The notes under the pieces were generated by a model. The model was not told where the DNA came from. It worked only from the letters and a program-made list of their open reading frames with translations, and ran no database searches. Positions 12,031 to 22,879 of a DNA stretch of 64,000 nt are shown piece by piece. Numbering within the stretch: position 1 is the stretch's first letter; each line of letters opens with the position of its first letter. The position numbers and the translations under genes are program-made. The DNA is taken from NCBI RefSeq assembly GCF_907164915.1, contig NC_061866.1, positions 39,930,320 through 39,994,319 of the forward strand, read 5' to 3'. This stretch comes from Impatiens glandulifera. Taxonomy: Eukaryota > Streptophyta > Magnoliopsida > Ericales > Balsaminaceae.

Positions 12031-13080
12031 AATATTATAGTTATATTTAACACTATAATAGTTAAAATAAATTTTTAAACTACCTTCTTTTTTAGAAGGT
12101 CAATATGTCTTCTTCTTCCAATCCCACTATATTTTTATGTTCCAGTGACAATAAGTCTTCATCTTTTATTAAATACAAAATAATCAACTTCCATTATTAT
12201 CATTTGTCTTCATATTTTACTATTTTGATCTCTTAATTTAAGATGCTAAAGTTTTTCTTTGAATTTATCAAACATGTAAATTTCCAGTATTATTTTTTTT
12301 TTATATTTTTTTAGAGTTCAATAGTTCCAATTTTAAGATTTTTACAATAGTAAATAATTCATCTTTTATTGATTTTAACCAACATTCTGTTATAAAATTT
12401 ATTTGAATGATTGTGGCTCACAAGAGAACAATTCAATCTCAATCTGTGTTATGAATATTATTTGTAAAAGTTAGAGAATCCCTAACTTTGAATGCAATCA
12501 GATTATTTATTAGAGTCTTCTTGTATAGGATGTCAATATGCACTACCTTGGAAAGATTGTTGGCTAAAAGAAATAAAAGATTATATATTTGCAATTTTAA
12601 AAAGCTTAAAATTGAAACTAGTGAACTTGCAAAAATAAAATACTATTAGTCATAAATTTCCCTACAAAGATTGTTTCGTAATTTCAAGAAAAACTCTAAT
12701 ATTGTAAACTAAAAGATCTATAGTTTTCTCGTTCGTTAAATATGAAGAGATATGATAATAATGGAAGTTAATTATCTTGTCTATAATAAAAGATGAAGAC
12801 TTATTGTCACTAGAACATATAAATATAATAGAATAGGAAAAAGAATACATAATGACCTTTTAAGAAGGACTATGTTTAGAAATTTATTTTATCTAGTTTA
12901 GTGTTCAATGTGCTTATAATATTTAATTTTTAAGAACGCTCCTCCTAAAAAGTGTGACTAATCTCTGCGGCGGGGCGGGTTAACCAGATGCTATACATGC
13001 GGCATAATTGGCTTGAACCCAGGATGTCAAGATGCACTGCCTTGGGATTTAATTGATTGAACAAATAAATGTGATCTCAA
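11870..13080. repeat. Inverted duplication with SINEs in both arms
   Basis: The arm at about 12040-12230 matches the reverse complement of about 12690-12900. Shared blocks include GTGACAATAAGTCTTCATC, AACTTCCATTATTATCAT and AATAAATTT. The homology extends outward into SINE sequence on both sides: a plus-strand SINE at 11870-12030 and a minus-strand SINE tail at 12930-13060 with box B-like GGGTTCAAGCC. A second copy of the minus SINE head (AGGATGTCAATATGCACT) lies at about 12527. No coding sequence is present. Confidence 0.6.
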
Positions 13081-14135
13081 GTCTTCAACTCCTTTCCTCT
13101 CTCAATCCCAATTAGTCTTTTTAATAAAAGATAACTTCTCGAGATAGAAGATTTCATTTGTTGACGGATTTATCAACTTGTAACCCAATTCTTCATTCTT
13201 AACCTTTAGTGTACATTCATTCATTTTTAACTGAAAACATGTTAGAAAATTTCTGTTCGTCATTTCAATATATAGTTTTACACTATTTGAATCTTCCTTC
13301 CATCATTCAAACTAACAGAACAAATGTTTTTTTGAATAAATGATAGAATACTTCAAATATAATATTCTCCTAATATTATCTTATTCTTTCAATGTCACTA
13401 TGTTTACATCTTCTAATTACATTAAGTCTTTATCTTCCATTGTTGTTCCATTGTTGTTGATTGTTTTCAACACCAATAATGAGTGAAGTACTTTTTTTTG
13501 CAGCAAAAATTACGAAGAAGAAATGGTGACAATTTTTAGTAATTTCACCAACCGACAATAACTGAAATATGGTACTACATTTTTCTATCATGTGCTTAAC
13601 TTTATTTTCTTAGCTTTCTATTTTATTTTATTTTGTTGAACATATGCTCAGTTGCTCTTTGTTTGTTACAAATTTTTTTTTACTATTTGGCAATGATGGA
13701 TTGATTAGTTTGAGGAGTTATTTGTGTGGTTGGTGATTCTATTATTATTGTATGATAAACCCTAATACTTTCATATTGTTTTTTTTTTGTCAAATTTTGA
13801 TTTTACTGATTTAAGCAAGCCATTTGGAATACCATTTATAAGAGCTTGTTTAATTTTATGTTGACTATTTAGGATTTGTGGGTTTTAAAAATATATTGTT
13901 GGACAAAATAATGGGTTATTTAAGATTTTTTAGAATAAATTATTAAATTATATATTTGTAGAATAAATTATTAAAATATTTTTTAAGTTAAAACTTAATA
14001 AATTAAACCTATATCTATTTATTTTATTTAATAAATAACTAAATAAATAATTTTTTGATTAAAATAAAAATTTATTACATTCTTTTAAAAAATATTTATT
14101 TTATTAGAAGATCTTTTAAGTCTCTCTCTACATGT
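13081..14135. other. AT-rich intergenic DNA
   Basis: No gene, RNA or repeat structure could be supported. The stretch ends with CTACATGT (14128-14135), the left target duplication of the next element. Confidence 0.6.
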
Positions 14136-14814
14136 GGGAAATTTGATTAAATAACCTCAAAGATGAGGTTATTTGATCTGGTGGTAACTTACTAATTTTT
14201 GTGCGCTCGTGGTCTTTTTATTTTTTTGGACGATATTGCCCTTGTAGCGAAACGTTAAGTCCCTTAACGTTTCGCTAAGTGGATTAGGGTTAGTATAAAT
14301 ACTCTAATATTTTTATTTCCTTAGTTTTTTTTTTCTCTCTTCTCCTGTTCTCTCTTTCACGGCCGGCGACGACGGCGACGGAGGTTGCAGGTGGCGGTTC
14401 AGTTCATACAGATCTATACAGATTTACAAGATCTAACCTAATCCATTTATGTTTTTATCTATACATATTTACAAGATCTATATAGAACTAATCCTAAATC
14501 TATTTTGCATGCAGGTCTCCGATTCTAGGGTTTAGTGTATGCAGGTCTCCGATTCTAAGGATTTGAAGGTCGAGGAAGATGTTCATTTCAAAATCTAATT
14601 CGAGTTATGTTCATGTTTACATTTTCTTCATTTCAAAAATCTTTTCATATTTCGTTGTGGTTCATATTTGGTCATATTTGTGGATTCTTATTTGTTATTT
14701 GGTTCATATTGGTTCATGTTTGAGCATTTCGTTAGATTATTATTTGTTATTGGTTGATATTTGCAGAAAATCTCTGATTAGATCGTATGTGTTTCCGTTT
14801 CAGATCTGCTTAGC

Positions 14815-15030
14815 GTTTCGCTAAGTGATTAGCGTTTCGCTAAGTGCGTTTCGCTAAGTGCGTTTCGCTAAGTGCGTTTCGCTTAGTGCATTTCGTTAAG
14901 TGCATTTCCCTAAGTGCATTTCGCTAAGTGCATTTCGTTAAGTGCATTTCGCTAAGTGCATTTCGCTAAGTGCATTTCGCTAAGTGTATTTCGCTAAGTG
15001 CATTTCGCTAAGTGCTTAGCGTTTCGCTAA
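14815..15030. repeat. Tandem array of 14-bp units, left arm
   Basis: About fourteen units of (C)ATTTCGCTAAGTG, with GCGTTTCGCTAAGTG variants at both ends, lie at the inner part of the left arm. The mirror array (CACTTAGCGAAATG units) is at about 16080-16300 in the right arm. Single diverged copies also occur at 14250-14280 and 16838-16868 near the outer ends, so the unit marks both subterminal and inner positions. Confidence 0.85.
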
Positions 15031-15561
15031 GTGCTTATTTATTTTGATTAATAAATAAGTAATGTAATGCTTATTTATTTTGCTAATGATGTTTGAAGGA
15101 TGAATAGTGTTAATTTAAAATATATTTTAAATTATTTGGTGCAAAAATTACTTTAAAGTGTAATTTAATTTATACATTAATTTTTGACAAACATAATTTT
15201 TTTTTTTAAAAAAATTTACCCATTTATCATAATCAAGATGAAAATAATAATCCATAAGAAAGAGTCCAATAAAGATTCATATAAAGAAAGTAGACTATTA
15301 TTGGTTAGATATATCATATATATCCTGATTATAATGCACTCCTTTCATTACAAAGTTGTATACATGCATTTAAAACAGAAAAACACTGATAAAATCAAAC
15401 ATAAAACCAAACAAACTAATAAAAATAGGAAAGAAATTCACATAAGTTCTCCATTGAAGAACCAAAAGATGAATTTTAGATGATTAAAGTCATGAAACAA
15501 GTGAGAATTACACACATACATACATACATATTATTACATACATAGAAAAGAGCAAAATCTA

Positions 15562-15960
15562 TTAAGGTTCAAGCTTCAGCGACACAACTCTGGCTTGCCG
15601 GTTACTCTTCGCAGACTTGACGAAAACAACCGCCAAACAAGGAAGTGCCCACCATGGCCTTCGTACTCTTTGTTCTCCTTTCAAACAAGCCACTGAAAAA
15701 AAGTTTATTTTTTTATTATCAACAAACTAAAGCTAATAAGATTATAGTTTTGGAAGAGAGTAAAGGAAGGACAAGAAATCAACTAACCTTTAATTCGCCT
15801 CAGTTCCTTGCAAAGGGTTATAAAGTCACCCCATTTTATGTGACATCGTCTTATAAACCTAAGTATAAGTTCTATCGTGAACATTGACATGCATTTTAAG
15901 TATTCGCATTTACACCAATTTCTTTGAATATTTGACGATAACTTCCTAGATTTATCTCTT
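15562..15960 (-). pseudogene. Captured two-exon gene fragment inside the Pack-MULE
   Basis: On the minus strand an open exon runs from the arm border (about 15960) to 15788, ending LCKELRRIK at a GT donor. A 95-bp intron (15693-15787) has a pyrimidine-rich end and CAG acceptor. The next exon (15562-15692) continues in phase: KGEQRVRRPWWALPC, VVFVKSAKSNRQARVV, SLKLEP and stop. The phase match across the intron argues that this was a real spliced gene end. I do not recognise the protein. Upstream exons are absent because the arm begins there, so it is a fragment unless fused to a start within the arm. Confidence 0.5.
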
Positions 15961-16978
15961 CTAAATTTTTGCACCAAATTATTTAAAATATATTTTAAAT
16001 TAGCACAATATTCATCCTTTAAACATCATTAGCAAAATAAATAAGCATTACATTATTTATTTATTAATCAAAATAAATAAGCACTTAGCGAAATACACTT
16101 AGCGAAATGCACTTAGCGAAATGCACTTAGCGAAATGCACTTAGCGAAATACACTTAGCGAAATGCACTTAGCGAAATGCACTTAGCGAAATGGACTTAG
16201 CGAAACGCACTTAGCGAAACGCTAAGCACTTAGCGAAATGCTCAAATATAAAACGGTAAGTCTGTAGCGAAACGGTAAGTCCGTAGCGAAACGTTTAGCA
16301 GATCTGAAACGGAAACACATACGATCTAATCAGAGATTTTCTGCAAATATCAACCAATAACAAATAATAACCTAACGAAATGCTCAAACATGAACCAATA
16401 TGAACCAAATAACAAATAAGAATCCACAAATATGACCAAAATGAACCACAACGAAATATGAAAAGATTTTTGAAATGAAGAAAATGTAAACATGAACATA
16501 ACTCGAATTAGATTTTGAAATGAACATCTTCCTCGACCTTCAAATCCTTAGAATCGGAGACCTGCATACACTAAACCCTAAAATCGGAGACCTGCATGCA
16601 AAATAGATTTAGGGTTAGTTCTATATAGATCTTGTAAATATGTATAGATAAAAACATAAATGGATTATGTTAGATCTTGTAAATTTTTATAGATCTGTAT
16701 GAACTGAACTGTCGCCTGCAACCTCCGTCGCCGTCGTCGCCGCCGGCCGCCGTGAAAGAGAGAACAGGAGAAAAGAGAGAAAAAAAACTAAAGAAATGAA
16801 AATATTAGAGTATTTATACTAACCCTAATTCACTTAGCGAAACGCTAAGGGACTTAGCGTTTCGCTACAAGGGCAATATCGTCCAAAAAAAATAAAAAGA
16901 CCACGAGCACAAAAAAAAATAGTAAGTCACCACCCGATCAAATAACCTCATCTTTGAAGTTATTTAATCAAATTTCCC

Positions 16979-18072
16979 CTACATGTAGAGTGGTTTATTA
17001 CCAACTAGTTTGACTTTGAGCATATTCTATTTGTTTTTTTTTTTTTTTATTAAATTATTTTTCTCACACATTTTTTTCATCATTTCAATCTTCTTAATTA
17101 CTTTACTCTTTTATTTAAAATATCATTTAAATTTATTCATATTTTATATAGTTTTTTTTTACATTGAGCCAAAATAAATTAAAAAACCCAATTTAGGACA
17201 GGTTTGTATTACTGGTTCATCTAGACATGCACAATATTCAATAAATTTAAATTTCAGAAAAAAATAATAATTTATTACTATTAAATACAGTAAAACACAT
17301 TTTACTAATATAAAATATTATAAAAGAAATATCGTTGAAATTTTTATTTTATAATTATCACTTTTAAAAATTATAATAATTTTTGAAAATTAATGAATTA
17401 AAAGTTGAGAGTAATTTTATTAATATTTAATATAAAACTTATGATTGAATTAGATTAATTTTATTTTTAATATAAAGTGAATGTAAAATAAAACTTTTTT
17501 ATTAAAATAAATATATTTGATTAAATTTTCTTCATCAAATATTTCTTTTTGCAAAATAAAAAGTTGTTAGTAGAAAATAAATAAATATTATTATAAAAAC
17601 TAATAACTTACTTACTAAAAAAATTATTATTTCAAGCTTAAAAAAATTAATAAAAATTAATTACAGTTAATTTTAATATATCGTGCTATTTTAATATCTA
17701 ATTTTAACCTTTCTAATTATACTATTTAAAAATCTTCAAGATGCATTAATAAGTATAAATGAAGTTATAAAAATTAAAAAATAATAATTTTAGTAAATGT
17801 TTTCTATAATTTAAATAAATATCAAAAACATAATTTAATTTTATAATTCATCTTTCTAGATTGTCATTATTTTAAATGTAATAATTAATTTTAAAAACAA
17901 TTACTTAAAATAAATTATGGCAATATATAATGCAATATATTAAACAAAATATTTCATAAATATAAAATTCTTCATTTTTACAGATTTTAAATATTATGAT
18001 AAATTAATCAAAATAATAAAAAATTAATTAGAGATACATAGTATTACAAAATAAATATTTTTTCTTTAAATA

Positions 18073-18113
<41 letters not shown>

Positions 18114-18495
18114 CAACAATTTATAAATTGATAATATATACATATAATGATTAAATAAATATGTTACTTGAAATATTTAATAAATATATAGTGAAAATAT
18201 AAGTATTATAGCAAATGAAGTGTTACAAATCCCACTATAAAAAAAATAAATAAATAAAAAAAAAAAACTCACCTATTCTAAAAGTATCCCAAATAATTTT
18301 AAATACAAAATATATCAATAAACTTTAATTAATCAATATATGATTATCATTGTTATTAACAAATTAATACTACAATATAGTAGCACTTGGAAAATAGTGA
18401 GAATCCTTATTGTGTTTTTCCTAAGTATGCATATATATTTTATCTTCACGCCCAAATAATGAAAAATATGAATTCCAATTTTAAAACTTTCAATT
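16979..18495. other. AT-rich intergenic DNA
   Basis: Very low-GC sequence with an (AT)n run at 18079-18110. No gene, RNA or structured repeat was supported. Confidence 0.6.
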
Positions 18496-18954
18496 GCGGA
18501 GGTTTATCTTCGGCTAATAAAATACTTGTATGATATCTATAGTTAAGCATAATTGAATAATTGAAATTTATTTAAGATATTTTTGCATATATGTTAATTA
18601 GTTTCACGAAATAATTGTTGTAACAAATAAGTTATACATTTTTTTTTGATAATACTAATATTATAATTTGTGTTGCACCAATAAAAAATTACATAATTTA
18701 TATTTGAAATTAAAAAATTATATTTTAAAGTATATATAATTTGATTCTTAAAACTATAATATTTAAATTATATATTTATAACTATATAGATAATAAATAA
18801 TATAAATATTTTAATATATAAAAAAGACAAATTAGATTTTATAAAATATTAATATAAATTTTTATATATATAACCTAATAAAATAATTTAGAAGTTGCAA
18901 AATTCTATAATATTTACAAGATTTTTATTTTTTTAAATAACTATAAAATCTTTT

Positions 18955-19004
<50 letters not shown>

Positions 19005-19288
19005 TTATAGAATTTTCCATATTTCAAAATATCACACTTTCCCTATAAAATATGCATTTCTAGTATATATATACACATGTTTTTTTTTTTCTAATTTCTC
19101 AATTTTGCAATGTCACAACCTTCTACTTTTCAGGTAAGATAACTATTAATATTTTTGAGTTTTCTTAACGAGATTATTTTCTTTTTAATATTCATTCTAC
19201 ATTGAAATTATTTAATTTAGTATTTATTGTAATTTATAAAATAGGTATTTATTGTAATTTATAAAATAGGTTATTATTAAACTCAAAC

Positions 19289-19898
19289 ATGTTTGGAAAT
19301 GCGATTCAAGTTTGCTATCAAGAAGGTAACTTCATAACAAAAATTATATGAGTTAATTAAATAGGATAATAATATTTTATTTCTCGATGATTTTGTAGAG
19401 ATTTTCAACGTAGATATTTTGGGAGACGATGACTCTATAGTTATAACTACGACAATGAAACCTAAGAAACTGAAGAAATATATGTCCAAGAATATGAATA
19501 TAGAGGCAAAGATAGTGTCATACGATAAATTGAAGTCGCACAACCCTAAACCGAATACGGGCAATAATTCTGATGGATCTCCTTCTCATAGTGAATATAC
19601 AAATTCTGATTTTGCTGGTCCTACTTCAAATTATTCTATAGATTTGAATTTACCGCCACAAGATTCACCTCAACCCGCCCCTTTTCCCGACTACAACCCG
19701 ACTCAATACTCCACTGATTACTTTAGACCAATTGAGCCTCAGACTCCACCCAATTCTTTTTGGTCACCCCAAATAGAGTATCCGTCCGGACCAAATCGTT
19801 ACTTTACACCAATTGAGCCTCAGACTCAACCCAATTCTTTTTGGCCACCCCAAATAGAGTATCCGGCCGGACCAAATTATAATTATGGATCTGGATCT

Positions 19899-19972
<74 letters not shown>

Positions 19973-20090
19973 ATATGAATTGAATGATATGCCACCAAAC
20001 AATAACATGGGTTCTCATGGAGATTATAATAGCAACGTAAACAACGACGGGAACAGCAACGGGAACAACGATGATTGCTCTATTATGTGA
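19289..20090 (+). CDS. Orphan protein with EAR-type motif and Gly-Ser repeat
   Basis: Proposed CDS is join(19289-19325, 19399-20090), 242 residues. The first exon starts at ATG 19289 (MFGNAIQVCYQE) and splices in phase over a 73-bp intron to EIFNVDILGDDDSIV; the upstream in-frame TTG is not a start. A basic patch (KPKKLKKYMSKN) follows. SIDLNLPP contains DLNLPP, which fits the DLNxxP form of the EAR repression motif. Two imperfect tandem repeats of about 27 residues (RPIEPQTPPNSFW and TPIEPQTQPNSFW) precede about 17 Gly-Ser pairs and an Asn-rich tail. I know no family for it. The EAR motif suggests a nuclear co-repressor contact, but there is no recognised DNA-binding domain. An alternative leader exon (MSQPSTFQ at 19111-19134) does not join in phase. 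Confidence 0.5.
19887..19972. repeat. Hexanucleotide microsatellite coding for Gly-Ser
   Basis: About eleven perfect GGGTCG units are preceded by GGATCT variants. The array keeps the reading frame and encodes alternating Gly-Ser. It is a GC-rich island in a strongly AT-rich neighbourhood and should vary in length between individuals. Confidence 0.9.
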
Positions 20091-20639
20091 GTTTAGTTTC
20101 ATATCTATTTCATATCTATGTTATTTTGAATTTATTTTCTTTTATGGATGATAAAGATAATTTTGATTTTTATGTTTGCGTGAGTTTAGTTTTTATGCTA
20201 TATTATTTTTGGGATTTATTTGTTTTTATGGATTTATAAGTCAATTTTAAGTTTTATGTAGATATATTCTCTTTATAATTTCATAAGCTAATTGATTTTT
20301 TTATGTTTAATATTTTATTTTACAATTTTATGATCAATTCCATTTTAATTTTAGTCATAATTATTGCAAATTTGTATGTAGTTTTATTTATTTTCAATTT
20401 ATATTACTTAATTATGAATTTCATCCGTGAACACAAAGTAAGTAGATGCCAATTTAGAAAATGAGGCCAAAAATAATGAAAATCAAATTTGCTCAAAGAT
20501 CATTTTGATAGTGATGTATATTTATTTATTTGAAAAAAAAAAAATCAATTCATTTTGAATTATTTATTTAACCATTAAGTATTTCAATATATATATGAGA
20601 AGTGAATTTTTAAGAAAGGATATTATCTAGTCAATTAAT
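20091..20639. other. 3' flank of the orphan gene
   Basis: AT-rich downstream DNA with no gene or RNA. TTTATG-rich direct repetition after the stop (TGTTATTTTGAATTTATT near 20119 and ATATTATTTTTGGGATTTATT near 20199) is weak and probably part of the 3' untranslated region. Confidence 0.5.
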
Positions 20640-20764
20640 TACAAGGAATAAACTTTAATTTTTAAAATAAAAATATTAATATATATAGTTAATCATTGTT
20701 TTATTATCAAATATAAGTTGATCTAAATAATTAAATACATATAAAATTGATTGTTAAAACTTTA

Positions 20765-20813
<49 letters not shown>

Positions 20814-21709
20814 TATTGATAATAAATAATTATATCATATATTTTAATATATGAAAGAGAAAAAATAGAATCTTATTTTAGTTATATTATAAAATAATAA
20901 TATATATAATGTAATAAAATAAAATAATTTAGAATTTCGAAACATTCTAAAATATTTAAAAATATTTTATTTTAAGAATTAACTATAAAACTTACAAATA
21001 ACTCTATATTTCATATTTTTGAAGTCTTTCTTATTTAAAATATTACTTCTTTATAACATCTTTTAATCTCTTAGAACTCGTTTGATTTGTTTTTTATTTT
21101 GAATTTTTACTCAAAATATAATCATTCCATAATATATCTTTTTAATTAATAAATTTCTTTTATTTTATAAATTTAAATTTTAAATAATAAAAAAAACATT
21201 ATAATAATTTAATTAATTAATGTTTTAAATAACCTTTTTTATATAAACAAAAATCCACTAAAAATACCTCAAATAACCCTCATCAAACAAGCTCCTTTCT
21301 ATATAACCATCTTTATTTACTAATTTACTTCAAATAGGCAAGATTGTTTTCTTTTTCATATCCATTTTATTTGTAAATATTTTAATTTAGTATTTCAAAT
21401 GCTCTATTAGGCATTTTTATATGTTTTATTATTTAATAATTTGATAGAAATTTTCAATATAGATATTATGAGAGTAAGCTTGTATATTTATAACTACGAA
21501 AATGAAACATAAAGGAATAAGAAATATATATTCAAGTAATTATTTTTGTTACATTTTAATTTGTCTTGTTTAAATGGAAAATTATATTATGTGACTCATT
21601 CATCAATTGATTGAATGTAATTGGACAGCTCTACAAATTTGTTGTGTACAATTCAATATGTAGTTTTTTTTTTCTTTTCTTTTTCAATGTTTTTTTATAC
21701 TATTGAATC

Positions 21710-21759
<50 letters not shown>

Positions 21760-21990
21760 TGGATTTTATATGATTCCTAATTTTTAAAATTTCCATTAAA
21801 GAAGATTTGAGGATTTGATTAGATGGAGAATCATAATTGAGGATTTTAATTTGTTTTTGTATAAATCCATGAGAATGTAATTGTAAGTCGTATTAATGAA
21901 AGAATGTTTTCTATGGATATAATCTTGTCAATAAAATACTTATTTATTTTAAACTTGTTTAAGATATTTTGCATGTACATTAATTAGTTT
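20640..21990 (+). pseudogene. Degenerate tandem copy of the orphan-gene locus
   Basis: At 21443-21540 the sequence GATAGAAATTTTCAATATAG followed by ATATTATGAG, TTATAACTACGAAAATGAAA and AAGAAATATAT matches the start of exon 2 of the upstream gene (19392-19500), with an in-frame stop in place of LGDD. The preceding DNA also matches: 20890-21000 resembles 18840-18960 (AATAATTTAGAA, TAACTATAAAA). A further boundary copy near 21920-21990 (TCAATAAAATACTT, TTAATTAGTTTCAC) resembles 18510-18610. The copy retains only the first part of the coding region and is not functional. An (AT)n run lies at 20768-20808 and another at 21713-21757. Confidence 0.65.
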
Positions 21991-22199
21991 CACCTTTTGT
22001 TTGGATTAGAATTTTTTTAATTTTGAATATTTAAAATGTAATGATGGGTGATAATTATAAAGAGTTAAAGATTATTTTGATAAAAATACTTAAAAGATAT
22101 TAATATATAAAGATAAAATAATAAATAATATTTTAATTAATGAAATGAGTGTTATAATGAATAAAAATTGATTGAACTAATAATTTTAATATAGTAATG

Positions 22200-22444
22200 C
22201 GTTCCTCTAAGTCTCCAACGTTATCTTGTCCGTAAATCATGGTGAGTTTTACATTCTCCAACCTGACGATAATGTCAACGATAGTATATCTTGATCTTTT
22301 CCTTCCTTTGGTAGTTTTGGATCCTCCCACTTGAACCTTGTGAGAGTTCCTAAGACTTCTCTGATCCCGTGGGGAAGCTTCTCTACTCCATTCACACGAC
22401 ACTTGCACTTTCATTTATTTCTTTGTCATTATGCTCTGATATCA
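22200..22444 (-). pseudogene. Gypsy primer-binding site and gag N-terminal piece
   Basis: On the minus strand TGATATCAGAGC (about 22430-22441) is a near match to the tRNA-Met primer-binding site TGGTATCAGAGC. The leader then reads into RLENVKLTMIYGQDNVGDLE, a coiled-coil-like gag N-terminus of plant gypsy elements. Homology ends abruptly at 22200. Confidence 0.6.
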
Positions 22445-22876
22445 ACTCTCATGGGCTCGGTCTTTCTACCAAACATTCGTACAACACTAGTTACGATCTT
22501 CGCAAGAACGAGAAACTAGTTAGCCTTACTCGAAGCAACAACTCGATGCTTATTAGAATTGACACAAGAATTCTAGAGAGGGTAAACTCTTACAAATAAT
22601 AATATTATAGCACTTGAATACTTGATGATTTACAAAGTAATATTTTTGAGGTATTCATAGAACTCACCCCCAACTACTAAATTGATTACATACTAGCCAA
22701 GTAACTCATTAATGATATACTAGTCAACTACCTCATTAATGGTATATACTAGTCAATTATCCCATTAATGGACCTACTACCCAACTATCACATTAATGAT
22801 ACATTACTTTAGGGCATGACTTCTCCCAATGTTTCTAGAAGATTCTTTGAGTTGGTCCTACGTAGACGATTGAACA
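22445..22876 (-). repeat. Gypsy LTR
   Basis: The outer LTR end is set at 22876, where the minus strand reads AAGGGGA (polypurine tract) directly before TGTTCA. The other end is placed next to the primer-binding site and is uncertain by a few bases because the terminal CA is mutated. Imperfect repeats of about 30 bp (TACTAGTCAACTACCTCATT-like) lie at 22690-22800. Confidence 0.6.
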
Positions 22877-22879
22877 TCC

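Larger units (their letters stand above)
14136..16978. mobile_element. Pack-MULE-like element with arms of about 1 kb
   Basis: The arms 14136-15155 and 15962-16978 are reverse complements over about 1 kb. The ends read GGGAAATTTGATTAAATAAC, the same terminal motif (GGGAAATTTGAT) as MULE-2 at 45735-50552. A perfect 8-bp duplication, CTACATGT, lies at 14128-14135 and 16979-16986. Each arm holds a TATA-like TATAAATACTC, a leader with GACGGCGACGGAGGTTGCAG, and an inner array of CATTTCGCTAAGTG units (14815-15030 and 16080-16300). The 800-bp middle carries a spliced gene fragment and no transposase, so the element depends on another MULE for movement. Confidence 0.82.

Noticed and set aside
19764..20102. 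Open frame on the minus strand reading as an Arg-Pro or Thr-Pro repeat
   Set aside because: It is the reverse of the GGGTCG microsatellite in the plus-strand orphan gene. The plus-strand frame has splice and protein logic; this one has none.
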